From an uncultured Clostridia bacterium (lineage in GTDB: Bacteria; Bacillota; Clostridia; Oscillospirales; Butyricicoccaceae): a DNA stretch of 16,977 nucleotides. The position numbers were made by a program, and so were the translations under genes. Below the pieces are notes generated by a model. It searched no databases and was not told the DNA's origin. It saw only the letters and a program-made list of their open reading frames with translations. Location: contig CAJUJQ010000065.1 in assembly GCA_910586575.1 (NCBI GenBank), forward strand, positions 1 through 16,977, in the 5' to 3' direction. Shown piece after piece: positions 1 through 6,757 of this stretch; positions within the stretch are counted from its first letter, which is position 1; the number at the start of each line of letters is the position of its first letter.

Positions 1-75
1 GATGGCGGGCAGGGTGGGTGAATACGGCAAATCTTTTCATTCGCGAGTATATTTTGAAAAAAACTGGTAAATTGG

Positions 76-104
76 TTGCTTTTTACAGGGATCTGTAGTA
101 TGAT
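76..104 (+). promoter_or_regulatory. sigma-A-type promoter for the DUF7309/DUF6930-like gene
   Basis: TTGCTT at 76-81 and TATGAT at 99-104 are separated by exactly 17 bases. Transcription would begin near 111, just upstream of the GGAGG ribosome binding site at 117-121. The -10 box covers the ATG codons at 100 and 103, which argues against those as translation starts and supports the start at 130. Confidence 0.7.
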
Positions 105-129
105 GGAAAAAAATGCGGAGGAACCTCAA

Positions 130-1284
130 ATGGATTTTTATAAAAACGCACGCCCCGACCCCAAAACAGCTCCCCCGTTGGAGCAATGGCGGACACTCTA
201 CCAGCTTGCTGACGAACTGAAGCAGCTTGCGCCGTGGAAAAGCGTATATGACAGTCAACTGTTCCGCATTGAGCTTCCTGAAGACCCGGAACCCTATTTT
301 TGCAGCATCATGGGCAACGGCGGTGAGAGCTTCGGCATCGCCGTCTACCCCGGATATGAAGCTTATGCGCGGCTGCTCCGTTTGCTGGATACGGATTCAA
401 ACGAGCTGGAAATGCTGCTTGCGGTTGACCAGCGCGTCCTTGTCTGCGAATTCTGCAACAGCGGGGAGGTTTCAAATGCGGATCGCGCGGTGATAAAATC
501 GCTCGGCCTGCGCTTCCGCGGGAAGCACCAGTGGACGACCTTCCGTTCCGGCAAGCCGGGGCAGTTCCCCTGGTTCCTGACTGCGGAGGAGGCCGGCGTC
601 CTCTGCCGCGTCATGCCGCAGGCACTCGCGGCGCTGCGCCAATACCTAACAGCTGAGGACGCTCCGGAATTCCGGGACGGCGTGATTCTGCGCTGGCGCC
701 CTGCGGAAAGCGGATGGGTGCTGGAAGAATTCCCGCTGGAGGGTATACAAATCCCGGTTGAACGCATCAAGGTGGACGAAAGCGAGTGGCTCCCCTACAA
801 AAGGAAGCGGAAAACGCGCGACGTCCTGGAGCTGGAAGCCGGGTATTTGCCGGTCCCCGTCCAGGAATCCGTTTCCGTCCCCGCCCATGCCACTTATATC
901 GTTGTGCTGACGAACCGGAAAACCGAAACGCCGGTCGGCCCTATGCCCACCGACACGTGGGATGCACCGCCAGATATTAAAATCGCCAGTGCCCTGCTCG
1001 ATTATATCAAAAAAAACGGCAGGCCCGCCGCACTCTATGTACGCAGTGAATGGATTGCCGAGCCGGTGCGGGATATTTGCAGCGGGCTGGGCATCCGCCT
1101 GCACATCGGGGAGGATCTATCGCTTTCAGAGTCAATGATTCATTTCCTGTATCTGATGCTGACCGGGGACGACGAGGTTTTGGGAGCCCTCGACGAACTC
1201 AGCGACATCCTCGACTTTCTTGACGACGACGATGACGATGACGCACCGGACAATCTCATTACCTTCCCAAAGCGGCTGCGCTGA
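130..1284 (+). CDS. DUF7309/DUF6930-like domain protein, function unknown
   Basis: A 384-residue protein with no signal peptide or membrane segment, so probably cytoplasmic. The N-terminal part (about residues 18-85: W-x-x-L-Y-x-L-A, PW, CSIMG, GIAVYPG) and the C-terminal part (about 255-345: HATYIVVLTNRK to GLGIRLHIGEDL) resemble the DUF7309 and DUF6930 domains, which I recall as occurring together in Bacillota proteins; the names come from memory. The middle contains a W-rich stretch (WRPAESGWVLEEF). Near the end is a run of seven Asp residues followed by a basic tail. The ATG at 130 is chosen because GGAGG lies 8 bases upstream, while more upstream in-frame starts fall in the promoter. The gene stands alone with its own promoter. 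No biochemical role can be assigned. Confidence 0.75.
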   Translation: MDFYKNARPDPKTAPPLEQWRTLYQLADELKQLAPWKSVYDSQLFRIELPEDPEPYFCSIMGNGGESFGIAVYPGYEAYARLLRLLDTDSNELEMLLAVDQRVLVCEFCNSGEVSNADRAVIKSLGLRFRGKHQWTTFRSGKPGQFPWFLTAEEAGVLCRVMPQALAALRQYLTAEDAPEFRDGVILRWRPAESGWVLEEFPLEGIQIPVERIKVDESEWLPYKRKRKTRDVLELEAGYLPVPVQESVSVPAHATYIVVLTNRKTETPVGPMPTDTWDAPPDIKIASALLDYIKKNGRPAALYVRSEWIAEPVRDICSGLGIRLHIGEDLSLSESMIHFLYLMLTGDDEVLGALDELSDILDFLDDDDDDDAPDNLITFPKRLR

Positions 1285-1287
1285 ATA

Positions 1288-1323
1288 CCGGCGGAGCCCG
1301 AGTCTCCCTGCCCGGAAATTTTT
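1288..1323 (+). terminator. possible weak terminator after the DUF7309/DUF6930-like gene
   Basis: CCGG at 1288-1291 can pair with CCGG at 1312-1315, and GGAG with CTCC inside, giving an imperfect stem with a bulge. A run of five T follows at 1319-1323. It lies four bases after the stop codon and directly before the glgP promoter, which fits a terminator, but the stem is irregular. Confidence 0.35.
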
Positions 1324-1324
1324 C

Positions 1325-1353
1325 TTGCAATCTGTCTGCCGATGTCATATAAT
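1325..1353 (+). promoter_or_regulatory. sigma-A-type promoter for glgP
   Basis: TTGCAA at 1325-1330 and a perfect TATAAT at 1348-1353 are spaced by 17 bases. The expected start near 1360 gives glgP an untranslated leader of about 215 bases. Confidence 0.75.
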
Positions 1354-1359
1354 AAAAAC

Positions 1360-1574
1360 AGTTGTGGGTTGCTTTTGCTGTAATTACCTGTTCGATTTGG
1401 AACAAAATGGAAACCTCTGAGCGCCCACCGCTACAGGGACTGGCAGGTTCGGGAACTCTGGCAACCCGGATTCATAATAAATCCTGATAAACCGTTTTTT
1501 CAGCGGGTGGAGGCCGGGCTGAAAAGCAGTTTTGAACATTACCGACTGCCGTAACAGACGAAAGGATGAGTACC
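1360..1574 (+). promoter_or_regulatory. long leader of glgP, possibly structured
   Basis: This stretch between the promoter and glgP holds no convincing gene. It can fold: CCACCGCT (1425-1432) pairs with AGCGGGTGG (1502-1510, one bulged G), enclosing GGTT/AACC (1446-1449 with 1463-1466) and GGATT/AATCC (1468-1472 with 1480-1484). A run of six T occurs at 1495-1500. It matches no riboswitch I know. A frame without start codon is open from 1384 to 1554, probably by chance. Confidence 0.3.
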
Positions 1575-3947
1575 ATGCAAAAGAAACATGAGGCGATCAT
1601 GAATGCGGTCGCTCTTTTCCTCAAGGGCGAATATCACCGCTCGATTGAAGACGCCAAACCGGAGCAGATCCATTACGCCCTCTCGCGCACGCTGATGGCG
1701 CAGATCGCCGACCAGTGGCGGGAGAGCGCGGCAAAGCATCAGAACACCCGCCATGCTTACTATTTTTCCGCCGAATTTTTGATTGGCCGCGCCATCCAGA
1801 ATAACATGCTCTGTATGGGCCTGACCGGCGAAATCAACGATATGCTCCGCGAAAAGGGCGCTGACCTTTCGACGCTCGAAGAAATTGAGGACTGTGCGCT
1901 CGGCAACGGCGGCCTGGGCCGCCTGGCTGCGTGCTTCCTGGATTCGGCCGCGACGCTTGACCTCCCGCTGGACGGCTACGGCATCCGCTACAAGTACGGC
2001 CTGTTCAAGCAGACCATCGTCGGCGGCTTCCAGCAGGAGGAAGCGGACGACTGGACCCGTCTCGGCGACCCGTGGAGCCTCCGCCGCGAGGATGAGTCAG
2101 TTACGGTCTCCTTCCGCAACCAAACCATCAAGGCTGTCCCCTATGACGTGCCGGTCATCGGCTACGGCACCAAGAACGTCGGCACCCTGCGCCTGTGGCA
2201 GGCCGAGCCTCTGAAGGCGTTCGACTTTAACCTGTTCAACGACCAGGCATACGATAAGGCGGTCGAGGAGCGCAACCGCGCCGAGGATATCTCCCGCGTG
2301 CTGTATCCGAACGACACCACCGACGAGGGCAAAATGCTGCGCCTGAAACAGCAGTATTTCTTCTGCTGCGCTTCGCTTCAGGATATCATCCGCAAGTATA
2401 AGGCGCAGTACGGCAGCGATTTCTCCCACTTCGCGGAGCTGAACGCCATCCAGCTCAACGACACCCACCCGGTTATTTCGATTCCCGAGCTGATCCGCCA
2501 GCTGATCGACTTCGAGGGCGTTTCCTTTGACGACGCGCTCGAAATCTGCAAGAAGGTGTTCTCCTACACCAACCATACCGTCCTGCCGGAAGCGCTCGAA
2601 AAGTGGGGCAAGTGGCTGCTCGAAGCGACCATCCCGCGCGTGTTCGAGATTATCCGCATGATCGACGGCAAGCAGGCCGCCGAACTGAACGCCAAGGGCG
2701 TCCCCGGCGACAAGGCGTATTCCATGCGCATTTTGCAGCATGACACCGTGCATATGGCGTATCTCGCGATTTTCGCGTCCCGCTATGTCAACGGCGTCGC
2801 GCAGCTGCATACCGAAATCCTCAAGACCGACGTGCTCAAGGATTGGTACGACCTGTACCCTGACCGCTTCCAGAACAAGACCAACGGCATCACCCAGCGC
2901 CGCTGGCTCGCGCTGTGCAACCCCGAGCTGGGCGCGCTGATTACCGAGCTGCTCGGCTCCAAGGACTGGGTCACCGACCTGTCCCAGCTCAAGCAGCTGG
3001 AGAAGTTCGCGGACGACAAGGCGGTCCTCAAGCGTTTCCTCGATATCAAACAGGTCAAGCGCGAGCACCTCGCCAAGTATATCAAGCGCCAGGAACGCGT
3101 GCTCATCGACCCTGATTCGATTTACGATGTCCAGATTAAGCGCCTGCATGAGTACAAGCGCCAGTTCCTGAACATTCTCGCGATTTTGGAGCTGTATTAT
3201 GAAATCGCGGAAGGCTCGCTCACCGATTTCACCCCGACCACCTTTATTTTCGGCGCGAAGGCCGCCCCCGGCTACCGTCGGGCGAAGGGCATTATCAAGC
3301 TTATCAACGAGGTTGCCCGCCTGATCGACAACGACGACCGTGTCCGCGGCAGGCTGAAGGTTATCTTCGTTTCCAACTACAATGTTTCCTATGCCGAGAA
3401 GATTGTCGCGGCGGCGAACGTCTCTGAGCAGATTTCCACCGCCGGCTTAGAGGCTTCGGGCACCGGCAATATGAAGCTGATGCTCAACGGCGCTGTAACG
3501 CTGGGCACCTTTGACGGCGCGAACGTTGAAATCGTAGAGGAAGCGGGCCGCGAGAACAACTATATCTTCGGCGCGACCGTGGAAGAAATTGCCAAGGCCG
3601 CCCAGCAGGGCTACAACCCGAAGGGGATTTATGACAGCGACCACCGCGTCCGCCGGGTGCTGGACGCCCTCGTCAACGGCACGCTGAACGACGGCGGCAC
3701 CGGTATTTTCCGCGAACTGTACGACTCCATCCTCTACGGCGCAAGCTGGCACAAGCCCGACCAGTATTACCTGCTGCTCGACTTCGCCGGTTACCTCGAG
3801 GCCAAGAAGCAGCTTAACCGCGATTACCGCGACAGCATGAAGTTTGCACGCAAGTGTTGGCTCAACATCTGCAACGCGGGCAAGTTCTCCTCCGACCGCA
3901 CGATTGCGGAATACGCAAAGGATATCTGGCATATCGAAAAGGTCTAA
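1575..3947 (+). CDS. glgP: glycogen/starch phosphorylase
   Basis: Glycogen phosphorylase (GT35) releases glucose-1-phosphate from the non-reducing ends of alpha-1,4-glucans with inorganic phosphate and pyridoxal phosphate, in the cytoplasm. The 790 residues are a normal length for bacterial members. Visible family motifs are GNGGLGRLAACFLDS and DGYGIRYKYGLF in the first half, QLNDTHP, TNHTVLPEALEKW, NKTNGITQRRWL, and the pyridoxal-phosphate site EASGTGNMKLMLNG, where Lys634 should carry the cofactor. ATG 1575 is preferred over ATG 1566, because AAAGG (1561-1565) directly abuts 1566 but sits about 8-9 bases from 1575. The gene is monocistronic, with its own promoter, a long leader and a strong terminator; no other glycogen gene is in the window. 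Assignment is firm; the natural glucan is not visible from sequence. Confidence 0.97.
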   Translation: MQKKHEAIMNAVALFLKGEYHRSIEDAKPEQIHYALSRTLMAQIADQWRESAAKHQNTRHAYYFSAEFLIGRAIQNNMLCMGLTGEINDMLREKGADLSTLEEIEDCALGNGGLGRLAACFLDSAATLDLPLDGYGIRYKYGLFKQTIVGGFQQEEADDWTRLGDPWSLRREDESVTVSFRNQTIKAVPYDVPVIGYGTKNVGTLRLWQAEPLKAFDFNLFNDQAYDKAVEERNRAEDISRVLYPNDTTDEGKMLRLKQQYFFCCASLQDIIRKYKAQYGSDFSHFAELNAIQLNDTHPVISIPELIRQLIDFEGVSFDDALEICKKVFSYTNHTVLPEALEKWGKWLLEATIPRVFEIIRMIDGKQAAELNAKGVPGDKAYSMRILQHDTVHMAYLAIFASRYVNGVAQLHTEILKTDVLKDWYDLYPDRFQNKTNGITQRRWLALCNPELGALITELLGSKDWVTDLSQLKQLEKFADDKAVLKRFLDIKQVKREHLAKYIKRQERVLIDPDSIYDVQIKRLHEYKRQFLNILAILELYYEIAEGSLTDFTPTTFIFGAKAAPGYRRAKGIIKLINEVARLIDNDDRVRGRLKVIFVSNYNVSYAEKIVAAANVSEQISTAGLEASGTGNMKLMLNGAVTLGTFDGANVEIVEEAGRENNYIFGATVEEIAKAAQQGYNPKGIYDSDHRVRRVLDALVNGTLNDGGTGIFRELYDSILYGASWHKPDQYYLLLDFAGYLEAKKQLNRDYRDSMKFARKCWLNICNAGKFSSDRTIAEYAKDIWHIEKV

Positions 3948-3954
3948 ACAGACG

Positions 3955-3987
3955 GCTTCCGGGATTCGCTCCCGGAAGCTTTTTTTT
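3955..3987 (+). terminator. intrinsic terminator of glgP
   Basis: A perfect 10-bp stem (GCTTCCGGGA at 3955-3964 with TCCCGGAAGC at 3970-3979) with a 5-base TTCGC loop is followed by eight T (3980-3987). It starts 8 bases after the glgP stop codon. Confidence 0.95.
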
Positions 3988-4026
3988 GCCCCGCGGCAGG
4001 CGGCGCAAAAAAATGAATTGGGATGT

Positions 4027-4069
4027 GAGCATGAGCGAGGATTCGAGAGTATCAGCGAGCATAAGCGAG
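4027..4069 (+). repeat. short 13-bp direct repeat upstream of rplM
   Basis: GAGCATGAGCGAG (4027-4039) recurs as GAGCATAAGCGAG (4057-4069), 12 of 13 identical and exactly 30 bases apart. It lies between the glgP terminator and the rplM promoter. A 23-codon frame (ATG 4014) runs through it, but it has no ribosome binding site, so I do not call a gene. Confidence 0.4.
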
Positions 4070-4106
4070 TTTGCAAAGGGATAATTCAAAATTTGTAAAA
4101 TTTGTG

Positions 4107-4135
4107 TTGACATTGCGGTTTCGGTGTGGTTTAAT
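4107..4135 (+). promoter_or_regulatory. strong sigma-A promoter of the rplM-rpsI operon
   Basis: A consensus TTGACA (4107-4112) and TTTAAT (4130-4135) are separated by 17 bases within AT-rich DNA. Transcription from about 4142 gives a leader of about 60 bases before rplM. I could not match that leader to the known L13 leader motif. Confidence 0.85.
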
Positions 4136-4202
4136 AAAAAAGGCTCGTTTAGGGCACTGAAATGTGTAATCACTGAAAATCAAATAAATGGAGGAAGTAA
4201 CC

Positions 4203-4631
4203 ATGTCCACTTTTATGGCAAAAGCAGAAACACTTGAGCGCAAGTGGTATGTGCTGGATGCCGCGGGCAAGCCGCTCGGCCGCACCGCTGCGGTCGCCGC
4301 AATGCTCCTGCGCGGCAAGCACAAGCCCGAGTTCACCCCGCACGTTGACTGCGGCGATTTCGTCATCATTGTCAACGCGGACAAAGCCGTCCTGACCGGC
4401 AAGAAGCTCGAGCAGAAATATTACCGCCATCACTCTGGCTGGGTCGGCGGGCTGAAAGAAGTCCAGTACAAGACCATGATGGCTGAGAAGCCCGAAACCG
4501 CGATGCGTCTCGCTGTCAAGGGCATGCTGCCCAAGAATTCGATTGGCCGCCAGTCGGTCACCCGTCTGAAGGTCTACAGAGGCCCCGACCACAAGAACGC
4601 CGCCCAGAAGCCCGAAATCTGGGACAAGTAA
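4203..4631 (+). CDS. rplM: 50S ribosomal protein L13
   Basis: The product is a 142-residue large-subunit ribosomal protein, the usual bacterial L13 length. Characteristic stretches are KWYVLDAAGKPLGRTA near the N-terminus, LRGKHKPEFTPHVDCGDFV, NADKAVLTGKKLEQKYYRHH and the C-terminal RLKVYRGPDHKNAAQKPE. The start is ATG 4203, because GGAGG at 4190-4194 lies 8 bases upstream; the in-frame ATG at 4188 overlaps that binding site. It is the first gene of a two-gene operon with rpsI, 15 bases downstream, the standard arrangement in bacteria. Confidence 0.98.
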   Translation: MSTFMAKAETLERKWYVLDAAGKPLGRTAAVAAMLLRGKHKPEFTPHVDCGDFVIIVNADKAVLTGKKLEQKYYRHHSGWVGGLKEVQYKTMMAEKPETAMRLAVKGMLPKNSIGRQSVTRLKVYRGPDHKNAAQKPEIWDK

Positions 4632-4646
4632 GGAGGAATTTGACTT

Positions 4647-5054
4647 ATGTATACCCCTAAGAAAGCATATTTCTACGGCACCGGCAGAAGGAAGTCCTCT
4701 GTTGCCAGAGTTCGTCTCTTCCCCGGCGGTACCGGTGAGATTAAAATCAACAACCGCACCATTGACAATTATTTCGGCCTCGATACCCTCAAGCTGATTG
4801 TCCGTCAGCCGCTCGAGGCAACCAATACCACCGCCAAGTTCGACATTGAATGCACCGTCACCGGCGGCGGCTTCACCGGCCAGGCGGGCGCCATCCGTCA
4901 CGGCATCTCCCGCGCGCTGCTCCAGGCGAACGCTGAGGAGTACCGTCCCGCTCTCAAGGCTGCCGGTTTCCTGACCCGCGACCCGAGAATGAAGGAGAGA
5001 AAGAAGTACGGTCTCAAAGCGGCCCGTCGCGCTCCGCAGTTCAGCAAGCGCTGA
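4647..5054 (+). CDS. rpsI: 30S ribosomal protein S9
   Basis: The product is a 135-residue small-subunit protein, close to the usual 130. It has the S9 signature: GTGRRKSSVARVRLFPG near the start, GGGFTGQAGAIRHGISRAL in the middle, and the basic C-terminal tail (LTRDPRMKERKKYGLKAARR to FSKR) that reaches toward the P-site tRNA in known ribosomes. AAGGAGG precedes the ATG by a normal distance. It is cotranscribed with rplM, and a terminator follows about 60 bases after the stop. Confidence 0.98.
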   Translation: MYTPKKAYFYGTGRRKSSVARVRLFPGGTGEIKINNRTIDNYFGLDTLKLIVRQPLEATNTTAKFDIECTVTGGGFTGQAGAIRHGISRALLQANAEEYRPALKAAGFLTRDPRMKERKKYGLKAARRAPQFSKR

Positions 5055-5112
5055 TTTCGTATCCAGGGAAATTATGGGACGGTTTTGTCCTGTGCCATTC
5101 AAGTATGCAAAT

Positions 5113-5156
5113 CCCCCTTCCTGCCCGCGGAACAGCGTGTCAGGAGGGGGCTTTTT
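5113..5156 (+). terminator. intrinsic terminator of rplM-rpsI
   Basis: CCCCCTTCCTG (5113-5123) pairs with CAGGAGGGGG (5141-5150) with one bulged T, around a 17-base loop, followed by C and five T (5152-5156). It lies directly before the ribosome binding site of the CLC gene, so that gene needs read-through or a promoter I cannot see. Confidence 0.85.
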
Positions 5157-5180
5157 ACAATTTTTATAAGGGGGATTTTG

Positions 5181-6548
5181 GTGGACAGTACAATAAGCCG
5201 GGTAAGGCATGGGCTTGCCTACGGCTGGCATTCCTTTCGGCAATTTTGCAGATGGGTGCTGCTCGGCATTCTGGCGGGGGTCGTGGTCGGCGTGGCGGGG
5301 GCAGTCTTCCACCACCTGGACGAGCTGGCGGCCCATACCCGGATGGCGCACGGCTGGCTGTTGTTCCTGCTGCCGTTTGCGGGCCTTGCGATTGCGGGGC
5401 TGTACCATATCTGCGGGATTGACAACGACCGTGGAACCAATTTCGCGCTGGTTGCCGTCCGCGAAAACAAGGGCATGGCGCTGCGCACCGCGCCGCTGAT
5501 TGCCGCCGCAACCGTGCTGACCCATCTGACCGGCGGTTCCTCGGGGCGTGAGGGCGCGGCGCTTCAGCTGGGCAGCTCGATTGCCAGCTTTATTGGCCGC
5601 CGCCTGCGGCTGGATGAGCGCGAAGCGCGCATTATGACCATGTGCGGCATGGCGGCAGGCTTCTCTGCGCTGTTCGGCACGCCGATTGCGTCCGCCGTGT
5701 TCGCGATGGAGGTCGTGTCGGTCGGCGTGATGTATTATGCCGCGCTCGCGCCCTGCATGGTGGCGGCGCTGACCGCGCAGCAGGTAGCGCTCCGGCTGGG
5801 CGGGGAGGCAACCTGCTTCGTGCTGCCCGAGGTTCCTGCCGTCAGCTGGCAGACGCTGGTTTCAACACTGCTGCTCGGCTGCCTGATCGGCATGCTTGCA
5901 TGGGTTGAGTGCATCGTCATGGCGGCGGTGCACCACCGCTATCACAAGCTGTTCCCGAACCATTTCCTGTGCGCGTTCGTGGGCGGCTGCGCCGTGATTG
6001 TGGTGACGCTGCTGCTCGGCACGCGGGATTATAACGGCGCGGGTATGGATGTCATCCGCCGCGCGACCCTGGGGGAAGCCCTGCCTTGGGCGTTCCTCTG
6101 CAAGCTGCTGCTGACCGCGCTGACGCTCGGCGCGGGCTTCAAGGGCGGTGAAATTGTACCGACCTTCTTTATCGGGGCAACCTTCGGCTGCACGGTCGGC
6201 GGATTGCTGGGGCTTCCGGCGGGGTTTGCCGCCGCGCTGGCAATGGTCGGCCTGTTCTGCGGTGTGACCAATTCGCCGCTCACCTCGGTGCTGCTTGCGT
6301 ATGAGCTGTTCGGCGGGGAAGCGCTGCCGCTGTTCGCGCTGGTCTGCGCGGTGGCTTACCGTCTTTCCGGCTATGAGAGCCTTTATCGGGAGCAGCGGAT
6401 TGTTTATTCTAAGGAAGTGCCTATTCTGCACAGCCGCGAGATCCAGGAAACCGAACAGCAGGAGCACAAACCGGCGGAGCGTCCCCACGCATCCGAAGCG
6501 GCGGAAAGCGGGGCCGCGGAGGCTCACACGGAAGCCGCCGCGCAGTGA
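5181..6548 (+). CDS. CLC-family anion transporter, CLC-F-like motifs
   Basis: A 455-residue polytopic membrane protein of the CLC chloride channel/proton antiporter family. The pore motifs are GGSSGREGAALQ (gating Glu at residue 124) and, at the usual GxFxP position, GGEIVP (from residue 322) followed by TFFIGA. The segment matching GSGIP of classical CLCs reads GTNFA. This pattern resembles the fluoride-exporting CLC-F branch as I remember it, so fluoride is a plausible substrate, but no fluoride riboswitch is seen upstream. The last 40 or so residues are Glu/Ala-rich and probably disordered. GTG 5181 is the start, because AAGGGGG lies 6 bases upstream; an upstream in-frame ATG at 5085 would put the coding region through the rpsI terminator. 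The family is certain; the ion is not. Confidence 0.88.
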   Translation: MDSTISRVRHGLAYGWHSFRQFCRWVLLGILAGVVVGVAGAVFHHLDELAAHTRMAHGWLLFLLPFAGLAIAGLYHICGIDNDRGTNFALVAVRENKGMALRTAPLIAAATVLTHLTGGSSGREGAALQLGSSIASFIGRRLRLDEREARIMTMCGMAAGFSALFGTPIASAVFAMEVVSVGVMYYAALAPCMVAALTAQQVALRLGGEATCFVLPEVPAVSWQTLVSTLLLGCLIGMLAWVECIVMAAVHHRYHKLFPNHFLCAFVGGCAVIVVTLLLGTRDYNGAGMDVIRRATLGEALPWAFLCKLLLTALTLGAGFKGGEIVPTFFIGATFGCTVGGLLGLPAGFAAALAMVGLFCGVTNSPLTSVLLAYELFGGEALPLFALVCAVAYRLSGYESLYREQRIVYSKEVPILHSREIQETEQQEHKPAERPHASEAAESGAAEAHTEAAAQ

Positions 6549-6634
6549 ACGCCACAAAATGCACAAGAAATACCGGTTTTTCTGCCAGATCCCTGCGCAA
6601 AGCGACAAAAGTTTACCAGCACCGATAAAAAGAG

Positions 6635-6663
6635 TTGCAACAGCCTGCATTTTCCGTTATGAT
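6635..6663 (+). promoter_or_regulatory. sigma-A-type promoter of the MATE-plsC-luxS operon
   Basis: TTGCAA (6635-6640) and TATGAT (6658-6663) are separated by 17 bases. Transcription from about 6670 would start 9 or so bases before a long hairpin (6679-6710). Confidence 0.7.
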
Positions 6664-6678
6664 AGAAGAATACAGACA

Positions 6679-6710
6679 GGCTGTCGGCTGCAAAAAAGCG
6701 GCTGACAGCC
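6679..6710 (+). promoter_or_regulatory. leader hairpin, possible attenuator of the MATE operon
   Basis: GGCTGTCGGCTGC (6679-6691) pairs along all 13 positions with GCGGCTGACAGCC (6698-6710), with two G-U wobbles and an A6 loop. A loosely T-rich stretch (CATTTTCAACCGTTTT) follows. Its place right after the promoter suggests attenuation or a 5' stabilising structure. The T tract is interrupted, so efficient termination is uncertain. Confidence 0.5.
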
Positions 6711-6757
6711 CATTTTCAACCGTTTTGATTCAGAGTTTTGTAAAGGGGATGATTTTT

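Noticed and set aside
1..75. The end of a plus-strand gene or the start of a divergent minus-strand gene at the left edge
   Set aside because: Short frames exist on both strands, but none has a ribosome binding site or recognisable motif.
1384..1554. A frame open to a stop just before glgP, with protein-like composition
   Set aside because: It has no ATG, GTG or TTG start with a ribosome binding site and no recognisable family; 56 open codons can arise by chance.
2097..3149. A 350-codon minus-strand frame inside glgP
   Set aside because: Antisense shadow of an unmistakable phosphorylase; composition follows the codon bias of glgP.
4142..4202. An L13 autoregulatory leader before rplM
   Set aside because: The leader is short and I cannot find the paired elements needed to support the known motif.
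5055..5180. A crcB fluoride riboswitch before the CLC gene
   Set aside because: The expected conserved crcB pattern is absent, and the region is used by the rpsI terminator.
4170..5525. A 451-codon open frame on the minus strand across rplM, rpsI and the start of the CLC gene
   Set aside because: It runs antisense through two certain ribosomal protein genes and their terminator; it has no recognisable domain.
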